64,000 nucleotides of DNA. Source: Gavia stellata. Taxonomy: Eukaryota; Chordata; Aves; Gaviiformes; Gaviidae. The first letter of the stretch is position 1; the number at the start of each line of letters is the position of its first letter. The translations under genes were made by a program, and so were the position numbers. Below are positions 13,085 through 25,000 of the stretch, piece by piece. The DNA lies in NCBI RefSeq assembly GCF_030936135.1, contig NC_082602.1, positions 30,631,965-30,695,964 on the forward strand. Reading direction: 5' to 3'. Under the pieces are notes generated by a model. The model did not search any database. It saw nothing but the letters and a program-made list of their open reading frames with translations, and was not told where the DNA came from.

Positions 13085-14425
13085 GATTGACATTGACATT
13101 GACCTTGATGCCAGGGAAGGTTATGGAGCAGATCATCTTGAGTGCCATCATGCGGCATGTACAGGACAACCAGGTGATCAGGCCCAGTCAGCATGGTTTT
13201 ATGAAAGGCAGGTCCTGCTTGACTAACCTGATCTCCTTCTATGACAAGGTGACCTGCCTAGTGGATGAGGGAAAGACTGTGGATGTTGTCTACCTGGACT
13301 TAAGTAAAGCCTTTGACACTGTTTCCCACAGGATTCTCCTGGAGAAACTGGCTGCTCATGGTTTGGATGGGTACACTCTTTGCTGAGTAAAAAACTGTCT
13401 GGACGGCCAGGCCCAAAGGGTTGTGGTGAATGGAGTTAAATCCAGTTGGCGGCGGTCACAAGTGGTGTTCCCCAGGGCTCGGTACTGGGGCCAGTTCTGT
13501 TTAATATCTTTATCAACGATGAGGACAAGGGGATCAAGTGCACCCTCAGCAAGTTTGCAGAAGACATCAAGTTGAGTGGGAGTGTTGACTGCTGGAGGGT
13601 AGTAAGGCTCTGCAGAGGGATCTGGACAGCCTGGATCGATGGGCTGAGGCCAATTGTACGAGGTTCAACAAGGCCAAGTGCCGGGTCCTGCACTTGGGTC
13701 ACAACAACGCCACGCAACGCTACAGGCTTGGGGAAGAGTAGCTGGAAAGCTGCCTGGTGGAAAAGGACCTGGGTGTTTTGGTCGACAGCTGACTGAATAT
13801 GAGCCAGCAGTGTGCCCAGGTGGCCAAGAAGGCCAACGGCATCCTGGCCTGTATCAGGAACAGTGTGGCTAGCAGTAGGGAGGTGATCGTGCCCCTGTAC
13901 TCAGCACTGGTGAGGCCACACCTCAAATGCTGTGTTCAGTTTTGGGCCCCTCACTACAAGAAGGACATTGAGGTGCTGGAGCGTGTCCAGAGAAGGGCAA
14001 CGAAGCTGGTGAGGGGTCTGGAGCACAAGCCTTATGAGAGGTGGCTGAGGGAACTGGCATTGTTTAGCTTGGAGAAGAGGAGGCTAAGAGGAGACCTTAT
14101 CGCTCCCTACAACTACCTGAAAGAAGGTTGTAGAGAGGTGAGTGTTGGTCTCTTCTTCCAAGTAACAAGCGATGAGGAAACAGCCTCAGGTTGCGCCAGA
14201 GGAGGTTTAGAATGGATATTAGGAAAAATTTCTTCACCAAAAGGGTTGTCAAGGATTGGAACAGGCTGCCCGGGGAAGTGGTTAAGTCACCATCCCTGAA
14301 GGTATTTAAAAAGATGTGTCAATGTGGCACTTAGGGACATGGTTTAGTGGTGAACTTGGTAGAGTTAGTTTAATGGTTGGACTTGATGATCTTAAAGCTC
14401 TTTTCCAACCTAAATGATTCTATGA
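13085..14425 (+). mobile_element. Old CR1 LINE fragment with degenerate RT
   Basis: Homology starts near TGCCAGGGAAGGTTATGGAG (corresponding to about 38672 in the young copy) and ends in a CR1 3' module with ATTCTATG at about 14425. Frameshifts and stops break it into frames at about 13085-13386, 13446-13796 and 13799-14299. The catalytic motif reads FAED, not FADD, and several internal deletions are visible. It is more diverged than the copies at 37740 and 59635. A poly-A/(GAAAA)n tract precedes it at 13017-13048. Confidence 0.9.
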
Positions 14426-14784
14426 CAAATCAAATCTTCATGGCTATCTATACTAGAAATGGAATTCGGTTGTTTCAACAAACTTTTAACCACCTAAACA
14501 AATTACAGCACTGTGATAACACTTAGAAGCAATCCAAGTGGTCTTTAAACTTTCCTCATCTAAATATTACACGTCAGATATTGCTCACATGGAACATTAG
14601 CTTTTTTCTCTTTTATTAGTCTGTAGATCCAAAGTCTAAAGTCATTAAGAAAGATTTGTTCCGTTCTTTTACTTCCAGTTTGAATGGTGAATAGTCGAAG
14701 TCTCTGTTCGTAAACTATCACATTTGCTTCTCTTGCCCACATTTTATCCTGGCAGTAGGGAAGGTTAAGTATAGCAAAATGTTC

Positions 14785-14846
14785 AGGTAAATGTGTAGGC
14801 AGAATAACAGAGCCTAGGTAAAGGTGTAGGCAGAGTAACAGAGCCT
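14785..14846 (+). repeat. 31-bp tandem duplication
   Basis: The unit AGGTAAATGTGTAGGCAGAA.. (14785-14815) is repeated directly at 14816-14846 with two differences. It was seen directly. Confidence 0.9.
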
Positions 14847-17307
14847 ATGAAAACTACTGAACAAATGAATCAAAAGCTTCAGTTCTTAGATCATGTTTCA
14901 GGATTGGATTTGAAAGTCTGGAGTTGATGCAGAAGCAAAGCCCTGCATGGACGCAACAACAAAATTGTGTTGAGTTTCAAAATGTCAGCAGACCCTCAAC
15001 TTTGGTAGGCAGTTCTTATTTTCCTCTGGTGTTAAATACCATGAAAGCTCATTTGTACCCATTGTGTCTGCCCACTTCATATTTGAGCAGCCTCCATTAT
15101 GTCATTAAGCTTTAGGAGAGGAAAAGACCTGGTAATTTAATCTGTCCACAGACTTTCATCAGAGCCTGGCTGTCACAGCCATGCAGCCAAGCAGAATGTG
15201 TGCTGGATGGTCTCCAGAGTTAACATGCATTCAGCGCTTTTCAGATAGGAATGGCTTTACTTTGTTGGAGAGTACGCAGAGACAGCTTCATTAATTTTTC
15301 ATCTATAATTCTTATCAGATGGAACAGAAGTGATCAATGCCAAATATTTTTTGTGTCAGAGCTCAGAAGAACTAGTCTTTTGGGGACAAATTCTGATCCC
15401 AAATAGACCAATGTAAATCCACAGTATTACATAGTTTCCAGTCACAATCAGTAGAATCATCTGTGAGTTGTTATGCTCAGAGTCAGCAATCAAGATATAA
15501 ATCAGATGCTTTTAGTTCCTGCAAAGTGACTTGTGCCAGTTCATACTTGTGTGTATTTAATATCTACAGTTATCTTAAAAGTCTGTTTCATCTGATTTTA
15601 AAACCATAAACAATTTCTGGGACACACCACTTGAGCTCTGCATGAAAAGAGGAAAATGCAAGATTGTCAGCAGTAACATGGAAGCAGCAAATTCAATCAG
15701 ATCCTTCAATTTTATGCAGCAGCCATACCAACCAAAAAAATAAGCGTACAGCTGCTCTTGGGCACCACAGAGCAACTGCAAATACTCAAACATGTGCAGT
15801 CTCATTAGTTGATCTAAACAGTTTAACTACACATCCATCCCTTTTATACAAATGCTTTAACATAGTAAGAATTACTTATAATATCCCGGCACCAAACTTT
15901 ACTACTGTTAGGGCAATTATTTAGGCTGAAGGGTTAGAGTTTGTCTCATGTTTATCACTCAACAGCCTATTGCATTTGAGTGGATTTCACAAGACCAATA
16001 AAAAAAGGCTTCTTACATGTTACCTAGAAGTGATTAAACTCCAGCTTTGTGTGGTAATGAACTTTAGCTCCACTCTTCACAGCTCAGACTGGTTGCACAA
16101 CCTCAGCAAGAATCACTTTTAATCAGCATTCAGGGATATCCCACAGTTGTATGTTCACTGTCAGGTATCTAAAATATCCCTGTGAATCCTGCTGTCAGTA
16201 ATGGAAGTGGAAGAAAGCTGGAAGAAACACTCCTTTCAACTTCTTTAGCTCCCTTTTTGTGCATATTTCTTCATCATTCAAGTGTCAAGTGAATTGCACA
16301 AAGGGCAAATGATTAAATTGCTTGTGTGATATTTGAAAAAAGTGTTAGTGTGACTAGTGATACTTTAGATAAGCACAGAAAATGGCTCTAAACAGAGAAA
16401 GCAAACTATTGAGCTTTCTATCACCTATAAAAAATAGCAAAAGAAAATTTGGATTATCACATGCTTAAAAACCACATACATGCAGATACTTCTGTCAAAA
16501 ATTAATACTTTGAATAAATATTTTGAGTCATAACCCGCTCAGACATTTCAAAAAATGACTAGCTTGATACAATTCATAGGGCCCCTGCTAGCCTACAGAG
16601 AATTCTTCATGTCATTTGTCATGAGTTTTCTTCGTAATTTAGTCTTGAGGGGAAAAATTACCAACATTTTCATTAACTGAAAGCATTTTTCCCCAATCTT
16701 ATTGAAAAAGCCTATGTGAGTAGGTCTGCCTTGAGCTCCTCTGTTTCAGAACTGGGACATAGGTGATGTTTCCACAGCTGACCTAGTCTATTTTATGTCA
16801 TTGTTCATGTGCTTTGGTCACTGAGATCACAAACTATGGCATCACTCATTCAGAAACAAGGAACATGGATAATATATACAGACAACCCTGCACTACAGAA
16901 TGTAAGCCCATGTGTCTTCTAGGGCTTGTGAACATGTTTTCTCACACCTGCTTTCCAAACAAGCTGAAAAAAGGTTACCCAGCATTAGCAATTCAGCAAG
17001 ACTTTTGATCAAGAGCCCAACCTACCCGACTCAGAGATGACACACTCACTGCTCAGAGGTGCTTAGGACTCCCAGAACGGTTTTTAACAGTGAACTAATC
17101 AATGGTCTTCATTCATTGGGAAGCAACTATATAGGTGAAAGGTGACAAAACACCAAAACTTGGGTTAATTTACTGTTCAAAAGAGGTAAAAAGCCATGTA
17201 CTTTATGTAATAGGGAGAAAGGGCGGAGAAGGAAAAACAATTGCAGCTTTACACATACAGCTAGCTTGGGTAAATTGGCTTTGTTCCCTCCTCAGGTGAC
17301 TCTGCTA

Positions 17308-17326
17308 CCCCCCCACCCCACCCCCC
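17308..17326 (+). repeat. C-rich tract (G-quadruplex potential on minus strand)
   Basis: Runs of C7, C4 and C6 separated by single A bases. The minus strand can supply four G-runs of at least three. Confidence 0.7.
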
Positions 17327-18078
17327 ACTGGTATGTAAGATGCATCCAGGAGCCAAAACCACAGATGGTGTCAGTCACTCTAGCTCTTTTGAGGTGGTGA
17401 GGCAATATCCACTTACACTGAATGGGGACCTGCCCAACTACTAATTATTACTATCTACTGCATACCTCATAACAGCATTAAATCAACTGCTTTGTTTCCC
17501 ACATGCAAGGTGCACCACAGACTGAAGCCCAGAGACTTGCACATCGGTATCATCTCTTTACACCAGTTTGGAACCATCCCACTCATTTTCTTTCAACCTC
17601 CTCAAACTGACATTTTCTAAAAACTTAGAGCAGATTGCAATCAGAAGGTCTAGGATGATAGTTAGTGTTGGTACAGGTGCTTCCATTTTTGTTCATGTCC
17701 ACTGATACAGGCAGGTTCCCCCACCCAAATCAAGAATACTTAAGATCATAAGTGAAAAGTCTTAATACTGGTTTATTCTTCAAATACCATACAGGAGTCA
17801 AATTCCAGCACCAGTCAAGCCAGGCCTGGACCAACAAAAGCTTCAAGATCTTGATCAGTCCTGACCATATTAAGTGAGCGCTGAAAGGACTTCAGTACGT
17901 AGCCTTATCTTTTGGATCATGAGGAGCAAACTTCTTCCAAAGATACATTCACAGCCTTTGGAAGTGGAGCTGTGAAGCTTCACCTGCCAGCCCAGCCTGA
18001 ATACCTCACCTCACAGCTGAGTCTTTCTCAAGCAGCGTTAAAGCACAGCACCTCTGTCGCTCCCATTTGGAGGAAGAC

Positions 18079-18102
18079 AAAAAAAAAAAAAAAAAAAAAA
18101 AA
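18079..18102 (+). repeat. A24 mononucleotide run
   Basis: An uninterrupted run of 24 A. No retroposed gene or SINE body was recognised immediately upstream. Confidence 0.9.
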
Positions 18103-18625
18103 TCACTTAAATCAACACAAGAAATCTCTGACGAAGCAGGCTTAGCCTACTTGCCAGTCCAGCAAGCACAATACCCTTTGCACACCTTCAAAAGAGAAGG
18201 TGCATCATGGTAAGGTAACCAGTCCCCCATACACCCCAAGTGCACTGAGAGCCCCTACCATAAAGGAGCATGCTACGTCATGGACCACTTGAGCTGCAAA
18301 GGAAAGCCATGCCTCAGCAGTCAGACATGACTGAGGAGAGGCCCCTAAACAAAGCTGTAGGGAAAAATATTAGAATATGTTTGCTTGCTCAAAGGGCAAT
18401 CTATGAGGCACCTTTTCTCAGCAGAATGAGACTTATTCCGTGCCCCATGCATACTCAGAGTAAATGAGAGTCCTATTAAAAACCCAAGCGTGCAGCTTTT
18501 GCAGGGCTGGAGTTAGCTTTCACAGTGTGCCGCTCTCTTCTAAAGCTGTTGCGCAAGAGTTGTATGTTTAACATTTCTAACCAGCCAAAATTGCTCTTTA
18601 TATTTGATCAGGAATAATTTTTTTT

Positions 18626-18659
18626 ACCTTTGAACCTGTTGCAACGCAGGTTCAAAGGT
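18626..18659. repeat. Perfect 13-bp inverted repeat, 8-base loop
   Basis: ACCTTTGAACCTG at 18626-18638 is the exact reverse complement of CAGGTTCAAAGGT at 18647-18659. The right arm also reads as a DR1-like nuclear-receptor pattern, AGGTTCAAAGGTTA. It lies about 3.4 kb upstream of the proposed ACSL5 promoter. Confidence 0.85.
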
Positions 18660-21600
18660 TACCTGGGTGCAGTGTTGCCTGTTTATTAAAGCCACACACT
18701 GATGATTCGGGGCTTAGTCCTGCCACAGGAGCTGGGGAAGCACCAACCCTTGAACACCCACTTGGAGTTGTAAAGCAGCGAAGGAAGCAAGCTGTACCGG
18801 CCCCTCCACCCTCCTCCAGTGCTGAAGGAAGGTAAGCAAATCTCTCCTGATCAGAGCCCCTGCTTCCCAAGTCCTAAGCTTTCTGCTCCTGCAGAGAAGT
18901 ACTGCAAGTGGGATAATAGCCTTAATTTGCTGCAATGCCTGGATCCAATGCACTCTTCTCATCACACTGTGTGCTGTTAAAGGCAACAGCTGTGTAACCA
19001 GCCGCATATTATTAAAGAAGCAAGTCTGGGCTCAGGTGTGGCATACAGAGAAATCACAGCCTGAGTGAAAGCAACCACCTGAACACTCCCTGTTGCTATA
19101 GGCTGGCTGGAACTGGAAACCTGACTACCATCCAGGCTGAAGCCATTTTCTTATCAGTTTGTTAGTTGCGTCTATTTAAAGATACAGTGCACAGAGTACC
19201 AGTGCCAGGCTCCCATTCAGACTCACGTTCAAAATAGAGTTCCAGAAATAGAATAATCATTTGATTCTACAGCATTGTAGGCAGGTTTTGAAATCTTGTC
19301 TGTAAAAACTTGTTATATGCTAGATCATTTAGATGCACAAGCTTATTGGCAACATTTACTACAATAGGACTTTAATCCCTAACTAAGAACACAGAAGCTA
19401 GCTATAAAGCCTTTTTTAATGTTTTAAAAGCATAGATCTTACAGTATGGCACATCAAACTGCTGCCATTGCCTTGGTACTGTAGCTATAGAGATGGAGCC
19501 TTCACCAAGCTCTTGCTTGTGTACAGAGCTGCAGCGGTAACAAAGGAGTGGCTAGTGGAGACAAAGATTAACCAGAAATGAAGCTGCAGGTAAGAAAACT
19601 AGCAAAAAGCATACTGCTCTTCCAAGTCCTAAGCGCATCATCCTGTCCATATTACCTTCTGTGAGGAACTCACTTATGCTCTGAGAAGATTATGTATGTC
19701 TCTGTGCAGTTACTCTGCTTTACAAAAGCCAGAAGGCTGCCCTTGAAAAGTGTGGCAGAGCAATAAAGAATGATTATTTTCATAGCATTAAGGAAACAAA
19801 CTGGAATTCAAAAACCCTTCAAGTAAAGTGAGCCCACACTTCCCACATACTCACAAAATTTAGATCCAAGGCTTGAAGTGACAACAGAAAACTGTACACT
19901 GAGCTAATGCTTGCCCTTCATTTATTTACATCCTCTGCTGTTTGCTATAGGTAGATGGGCTATTTTGGCATCTTTGGATAGCAAAAGCTCATGTTGTGCC
20001 ATGACCTTAAGGTTTATTATAAAAGCTCATCTTATCCATCCTCTATGCAAACCTTTTGTGATAGTGACAAAAGAAAGGAAACAAACAACTTGAACTCTCT
20101 ATACACATACTCTACCTACTGCTCATTTTAATTTGCTAATGGGTATGAAAGATGCAGGTGTACATTTTATATACATGTACAAAAAGAAGCAAAGGTGGAG
20201 TTATTCATGACTGCTTTATTTTTTGGCAGATAATTACTAGCAACAAATGGATTTGTGCCTCATAAAAATCTGGAGTTTATTCAGATCATTTGAAGCAGTA
20301 TGAAAAATTAAAAGCCTCAAAATTTGCATGTGACTTCTTATGCATACTGGGGAAACAGCATCAGCTGTATTCTAATTTATAAGCATTAAACAGAACCAAT
20401 CATTAAGGAGAAGCTATCCTCCCCAAGGCTTTTCTATGTGCATCCCTTAATCCAATTTACATTGGAGATGTGAGACCCACCGAGTCCAGGCAATGCAGTG
20501 TAACCTTACCAGCTCAGGGACCTCCACATCACACACTGGGCTTCTGGCAGGCCAGGTAGGATGGCGCCGCGGGCATGTTCTCTCACACCTGCAGCCAAAG
20601 TCAAAGCATCTGAGATACACAGCATTACTACCCGACAGCTGATCAGAGACAGGGCAAATTCACTGCTTTTTCTCTTCCTCCTGGAAAAATAACAGCCTGA
20701 GGCCAGATATCTGAAGGGGGAAAGTCTTTAGAGAGTCACTCAAAGAAGGTGATAATGGAGCTGGCTGGGCTGGGAGGCTGGCCTTCTTTCCCTTCTCTGT
20801 GAGAAGCATTACCTTTCTCTAAACATAAGCGCACTCTGACTGGCACTATTAAAGCTGAAGCTCACAGCTTCACTTAAATGCCCTGGGAACAGGTCTGGGT
20901 AGACAAAGCCAAAGGCAGATGAGTTTCATGCAGAACAAGCTATTTCTTTTTCATCTTCATGTAAAGCTTACAGCAAAATCAATTAATTAAGCCTCAGCTT
21001 CCCTAAAAGTATATCTGCATTGCTAAATAATGCCACAATTACAGTGTAAGTTAGCTTTACCTGAATAGCATAAAGTTTACGAGAGCAATAAAAACATAAT
21101 TGCAATTAGTAGAGGCTATGTGTTTTAGCAAGCCAAGGTCCAGGACAGGCTGTATTCTGGATGCAAGTACATACTATGTTATTCCATCCCAGCTATAGTT
21201 AGTCTAACTAAGCAGATTATTCTGAAATCATGCAGCACAGAAAAACTTTCAGATGGGCAAACTGTTAAGTGGGAAAACAGTTCCAAGATCTGAGGTCAAA
21301 GCACTAAAGAAAAGAGATAGGTGAAGCTACTGTCTCCCCACCCCTCCAAACCTGAAGCAAAATTTCAGTTATAGTCAACAAGCATTAGAGAGAAAAAGGG
21401 AAACTGCAGCAGCTATAAACTTTTAAACAAAGAAATGCAACTGTATGACCATGAAGAAAATCCCTGTCATAGCAGGAAACAAAACTGAAGTCTGAAATAT
21501 GATTCACTATTACCTTGTGCAAATAATTGCACATACTAAGTCTATACCACAGCAGAAAGAACTCGGTAGCTTTTGGGGGAAAAAAAAAAAAATCCTCCAA

Positions 21601-22008
21601 AAACAAATAAAGCAAAACCAGCAGCAGAAACAGGGATCCAGCCCATGAGCAAGTATATTACAGCAGTATATGAGAAACACTGTACTCAAATGCATTTTGT
21701 TGGTATTACAGGCTACAAAGCTCTGCTCAGCTTAATGTAGACACAGCTATAGAGAAAAAACTGATATTGTTGAGAGTACAGCTTTACACACAGAGAAAAT
21801 AATAGCACACAGATTATAAACAATAAGTATAATTGGTTTACTTTTCACCTAGCTCTTCAGAAAAGTGTAAACTTCAAGCACTTTTCATCAACAAACAAAA
21901 GACTCAACAACTTCCACTCTTTTTTTTTTTCTAACCACTTCAGTTCCCCCATGCAAGCTCCTCCCAGTTACAAGCTCCCTTCCCAGCATGCTCTTCTGCT
22001 TGCTGATT

Positions 22009-22088
22009 TATTTAAACTGGGGAGAGGGAATTAGTTGTAGTTCTTAACGCAAGTGTTACTTAATTGGTGTTGGTTTGCTACTGTGTTG
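22009..22088 (+). promoter_or_regulatory. ACSL5: Candidate ACSL5 core promoter and non-coding first exon
   Basis: A TATA-like element TATTTAAA lies at 22009-22016. About 70 bases downstream is a perfect donor, TTG|GTAAGT, with the intron starting at 22089. From about 22040 onward the plus strand becomes T/G-rich, as expected for a sense-transcribed intron. The first ACSL5 coding exon opens with an acceptor (AG at 27984-27985) and 30 bases of 5' UTR, so an upstream non-coding exon must exist. I infer transcription start near 22040 and exon end at 22088. No CpG island is present, which fits a tissue-restricted promoter. Another upstream exon cannot be excluded. Confidence 0.35.
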
Positions 22089-25000
22089 GTAAGTTTCCCT
22101 TTTACTTAAGGAAAAGAGGTTGGCTTTCCACCCCATCTTCAAAATGGTAGGTGTTTTTCATTGCTAGTTCTCACTCCTGTATGTGTTCTGAAATATTTTC
22201 TGTATAAGTAATGAAGTTCTATTTTTATTTGTTTTATTGCTAATGGGTTTGCTTGTTGTTACTTACATGGGTTTTACTATAACCTATGTACAAGTGCAGT
22301 GATTAACTGTAGGATTCAAGATAATGAGTTTTTCAGGTGCCTACTAGGAAATCTCTGGTAGCGTGCTATCAGTTAGATGTTAACCTTAGGCTAAGTTAAG
22401 TTCAGATATGTGTTTGCTCTTTGCTTTTCATAATGTAAGTGCAATAATAATACGTAGTGATAAAAGATATTAGTATCTGTAAGTTTTTAGTGCTACCTTT
22501 TCTCTGTGGCTACGTAAGGTGCTTGATGCTGATATTCTAGCTTTCTTAGGAGTTCTATGTGAATTTTCAAGTTGAGCTTTAGTTCTAGCTCTTTAAACCA
22601 TGTTTGTTGTGTGTCTAGAGACAATTTCCTATTCATATAATGTTAATGCATGTATGTTTTGCAAGAATGTGATCCTGTATTATCTAATAGGATAAATGGT
22701 AACAGAGCCCATTACACTGACTATTTTTTAAACTTTTAAAAACTTCAAAGGGCTCGTTGAACATGTTCTGTCTTTCTGAGCAGGTTGTTTTCAAGGAGAA
22801 AACCTGATATGCAAAAAAAAAAAAATGAAAGCTTGGCTTGGCTTTTCAATTTATCTGACAAAACTACTTTTAGTACTAAGCAGTGTCATGGTGTCATTGC
22901 CCTCCTGATCGAAGGACAGTAATATCAGACATAGCAGAGTTCTTTATAAAAAAAGGCCTTTCTATTTAAGTATGCTGAAAGCCCGAGTTCAATAGGTTTC
23001 ATGAGCAAGGCCCAAAAATAGCCTGTAACACGTAGTCTGAAACCAGAGCGCACTATACTTCCTGAAAGTAAGTTACTGAAGTCTTGTTCTTTCCCACCCC
23101 CTAGCAGAGTGCTTCTCAGCCAAGATCAAAGGGTACTTGAACTCTTTGGCTCTCTCTTTCATAAGAGGTACTCTGAAAGCAAAGCCTAACTAAAATGTAT
23201 CTTAGACTTAATGCAAGTTACTGTGGATTTTGCTTTGTGGTTTTTACATGGCTTTGTTCAACAGTCACTGCTGAGCTTTGGCACTTTAGCTTAACTCTGG
23301 ATGCTAAAAGTTAGATGTTCCTAAACCCTGCAGAACACAAGACTTCTTGCTGCAGCTGGAGAAAGATGGGATATAATCTTCCAAGGAGTAAGAACTGGCA
23401 CAGTGGCTCACATCTACAGGACACCAGGCAACAGCTGCACTGTGTAAGCAAATGTAAAGAGTGAGCTACTGGTGGTTAACTAATTAGTGACCCCAATGTA
23501 GTTGGTTGTACTCTACTTTTCCTGCTTGGAAAGAGTCAATGTTACCTTACTCATGTTGATCAACAAGTTCTTATGATCACCTCAAAAGCATATGCAAACT
23601 GTTTCTTAGGTGAACTTGAGCCAAAAAATACAATTCTAGAAAACATTCTCCCAGGCAGCGTGTGACTGTTGCTTCTGAAATTATGCAAGTATCAGAGGTT
23701 GCTTTGCTGTCTGTGAAGAACTACCGTGATGGAGATGACACTGATTTCTTTCTTCATACTTATGTGCTTGCAGGCACAACACTCAGTCACTTTCCAGTGG
23801 AGAGAATCTCCTGACTTGGAGAGAATACAGAATAACTGTTTCTTTCCTTTTAGCTAATGAAAGAATTCCTGTAGAGGTTGGGGGGACAGGGCCAGGGTAC
23901 AGTAGAAATGAGAATATGTACTCCTGAACTTAAGGCTGTAAATGGTATCTCTGTAATCTTTTCTGATAAAAACTAAGCCTTTGCACTCCAGAGCCTAGTG
24001 CAGCTTATCCCTGACCATTGATCAGGGCAGATAACCTAAGTACACTTTAACTGTCTAGCATCTTATTGCACAAGAGGACTAACAGGTGGTTTGAGACATC
24101 CTGTGCATTTTGTATCTCTCTGGTCACTGGGACCTGAGCCCTTTAAAACTCAGGGGTTTCAAGCACTCTACCCCTGCCCCCCTCCCCCCCACGCTTAAGA
24201 AAGCAGCTGGTGCTCAGACTTGCCCTGCAGTGGAAGCTGGTGTCTGTCAAAAATGCCCTGGCTTTGTCTCATGCTGCACTGAGTTGAGTTTTCACCCAGT
24301 TGATATAGATCAGGTATTATGGATGCACAGGGCATTTGGATTTGTGGGTTAAGCTCTGGTTGTAGCTGTTCCATAGGACAGACCTAGGGTAGACCTGTTC
24401 TCTTCCCATGGACAGAAAGCTCTCTCAAGTAGACTCCTATCCTCTCCGCTGGCTATTCTGCTTTGAGGGCAGCAGGATTAAGCAGCTTTTGGAGGATACC
24501 GGAGGTGATTAGCTAGCAGTGACTTGGATTTGACAAGTAGTTACAGTAGAAGCTTTAGGCATAGGAAACAACTGTCCAAGTGCTGGGAATTGAGACAAAG
24601 TTGCTGACAGTCTCTTGCCACAGCTTGAATAACACATCCTATGTACTTTGATAGGAAGCTTTCTGAGGAAACATGATTGGAAAGTAAAAGCAAAACACTA
24701 TCACTGTTCTATTCATAAAGTAGGAGATTTGAAAATAGTCTTTCAGATATGAAAGGCTTTTTTGTGTATTGCAAACAAGATCTAGGTATCTGTGCATTTT
24801 TGATGCAACACTAACTTCTGTAGCTTTAAAGGATGTTAGTTTTTGACTCCCACATGTATAGTCTCACTCAGTGCTGTAAGTGGGCTGATGAAGACAGTTA
24901 CTAAAAATAATAATAATCTAGAAGCAAATGAGCATACAATACTTCTCAGGCTTTAGAGAGAAACTCGTCAACGGTCTGTCTTTAAATTAAAAATCTGTTT

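Larger units (their letters stand above)
14426..22008. other. Intergenic DNA upstream of ACSL5
   Basis: No coding exon or CR1 was recognised. It includes a 31-bp tandem duplication (14785-14846), a C-rich tract (17308-17326), an A24 run (18079-18102) and a 13-bp-stem hairpin (18626-18659), each listed separately. Confidence 0.5.

Noticed and set aside
12904-13386. 160-codon frame as a gene
   Set aside because: It begins in unique sequence, crosses the poly-A tract and then reads CR1 RT residues; it is a chance fusion into the old CR1.
18079-18102. A24 run as the tail of a SINE or processed pseudogene
   Set aside because: No SINE body, coding remnant or target-site duplication was recognised beside it.
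1-22000. GUCY2G or TECTB exons expected upstream of ACSL5 by mammalian synteny
   Set aside because: No guanylate cyclase, kinase-homology or ZP-domain motif was seen in any frame; the distance or gene loss may put them outside the window.
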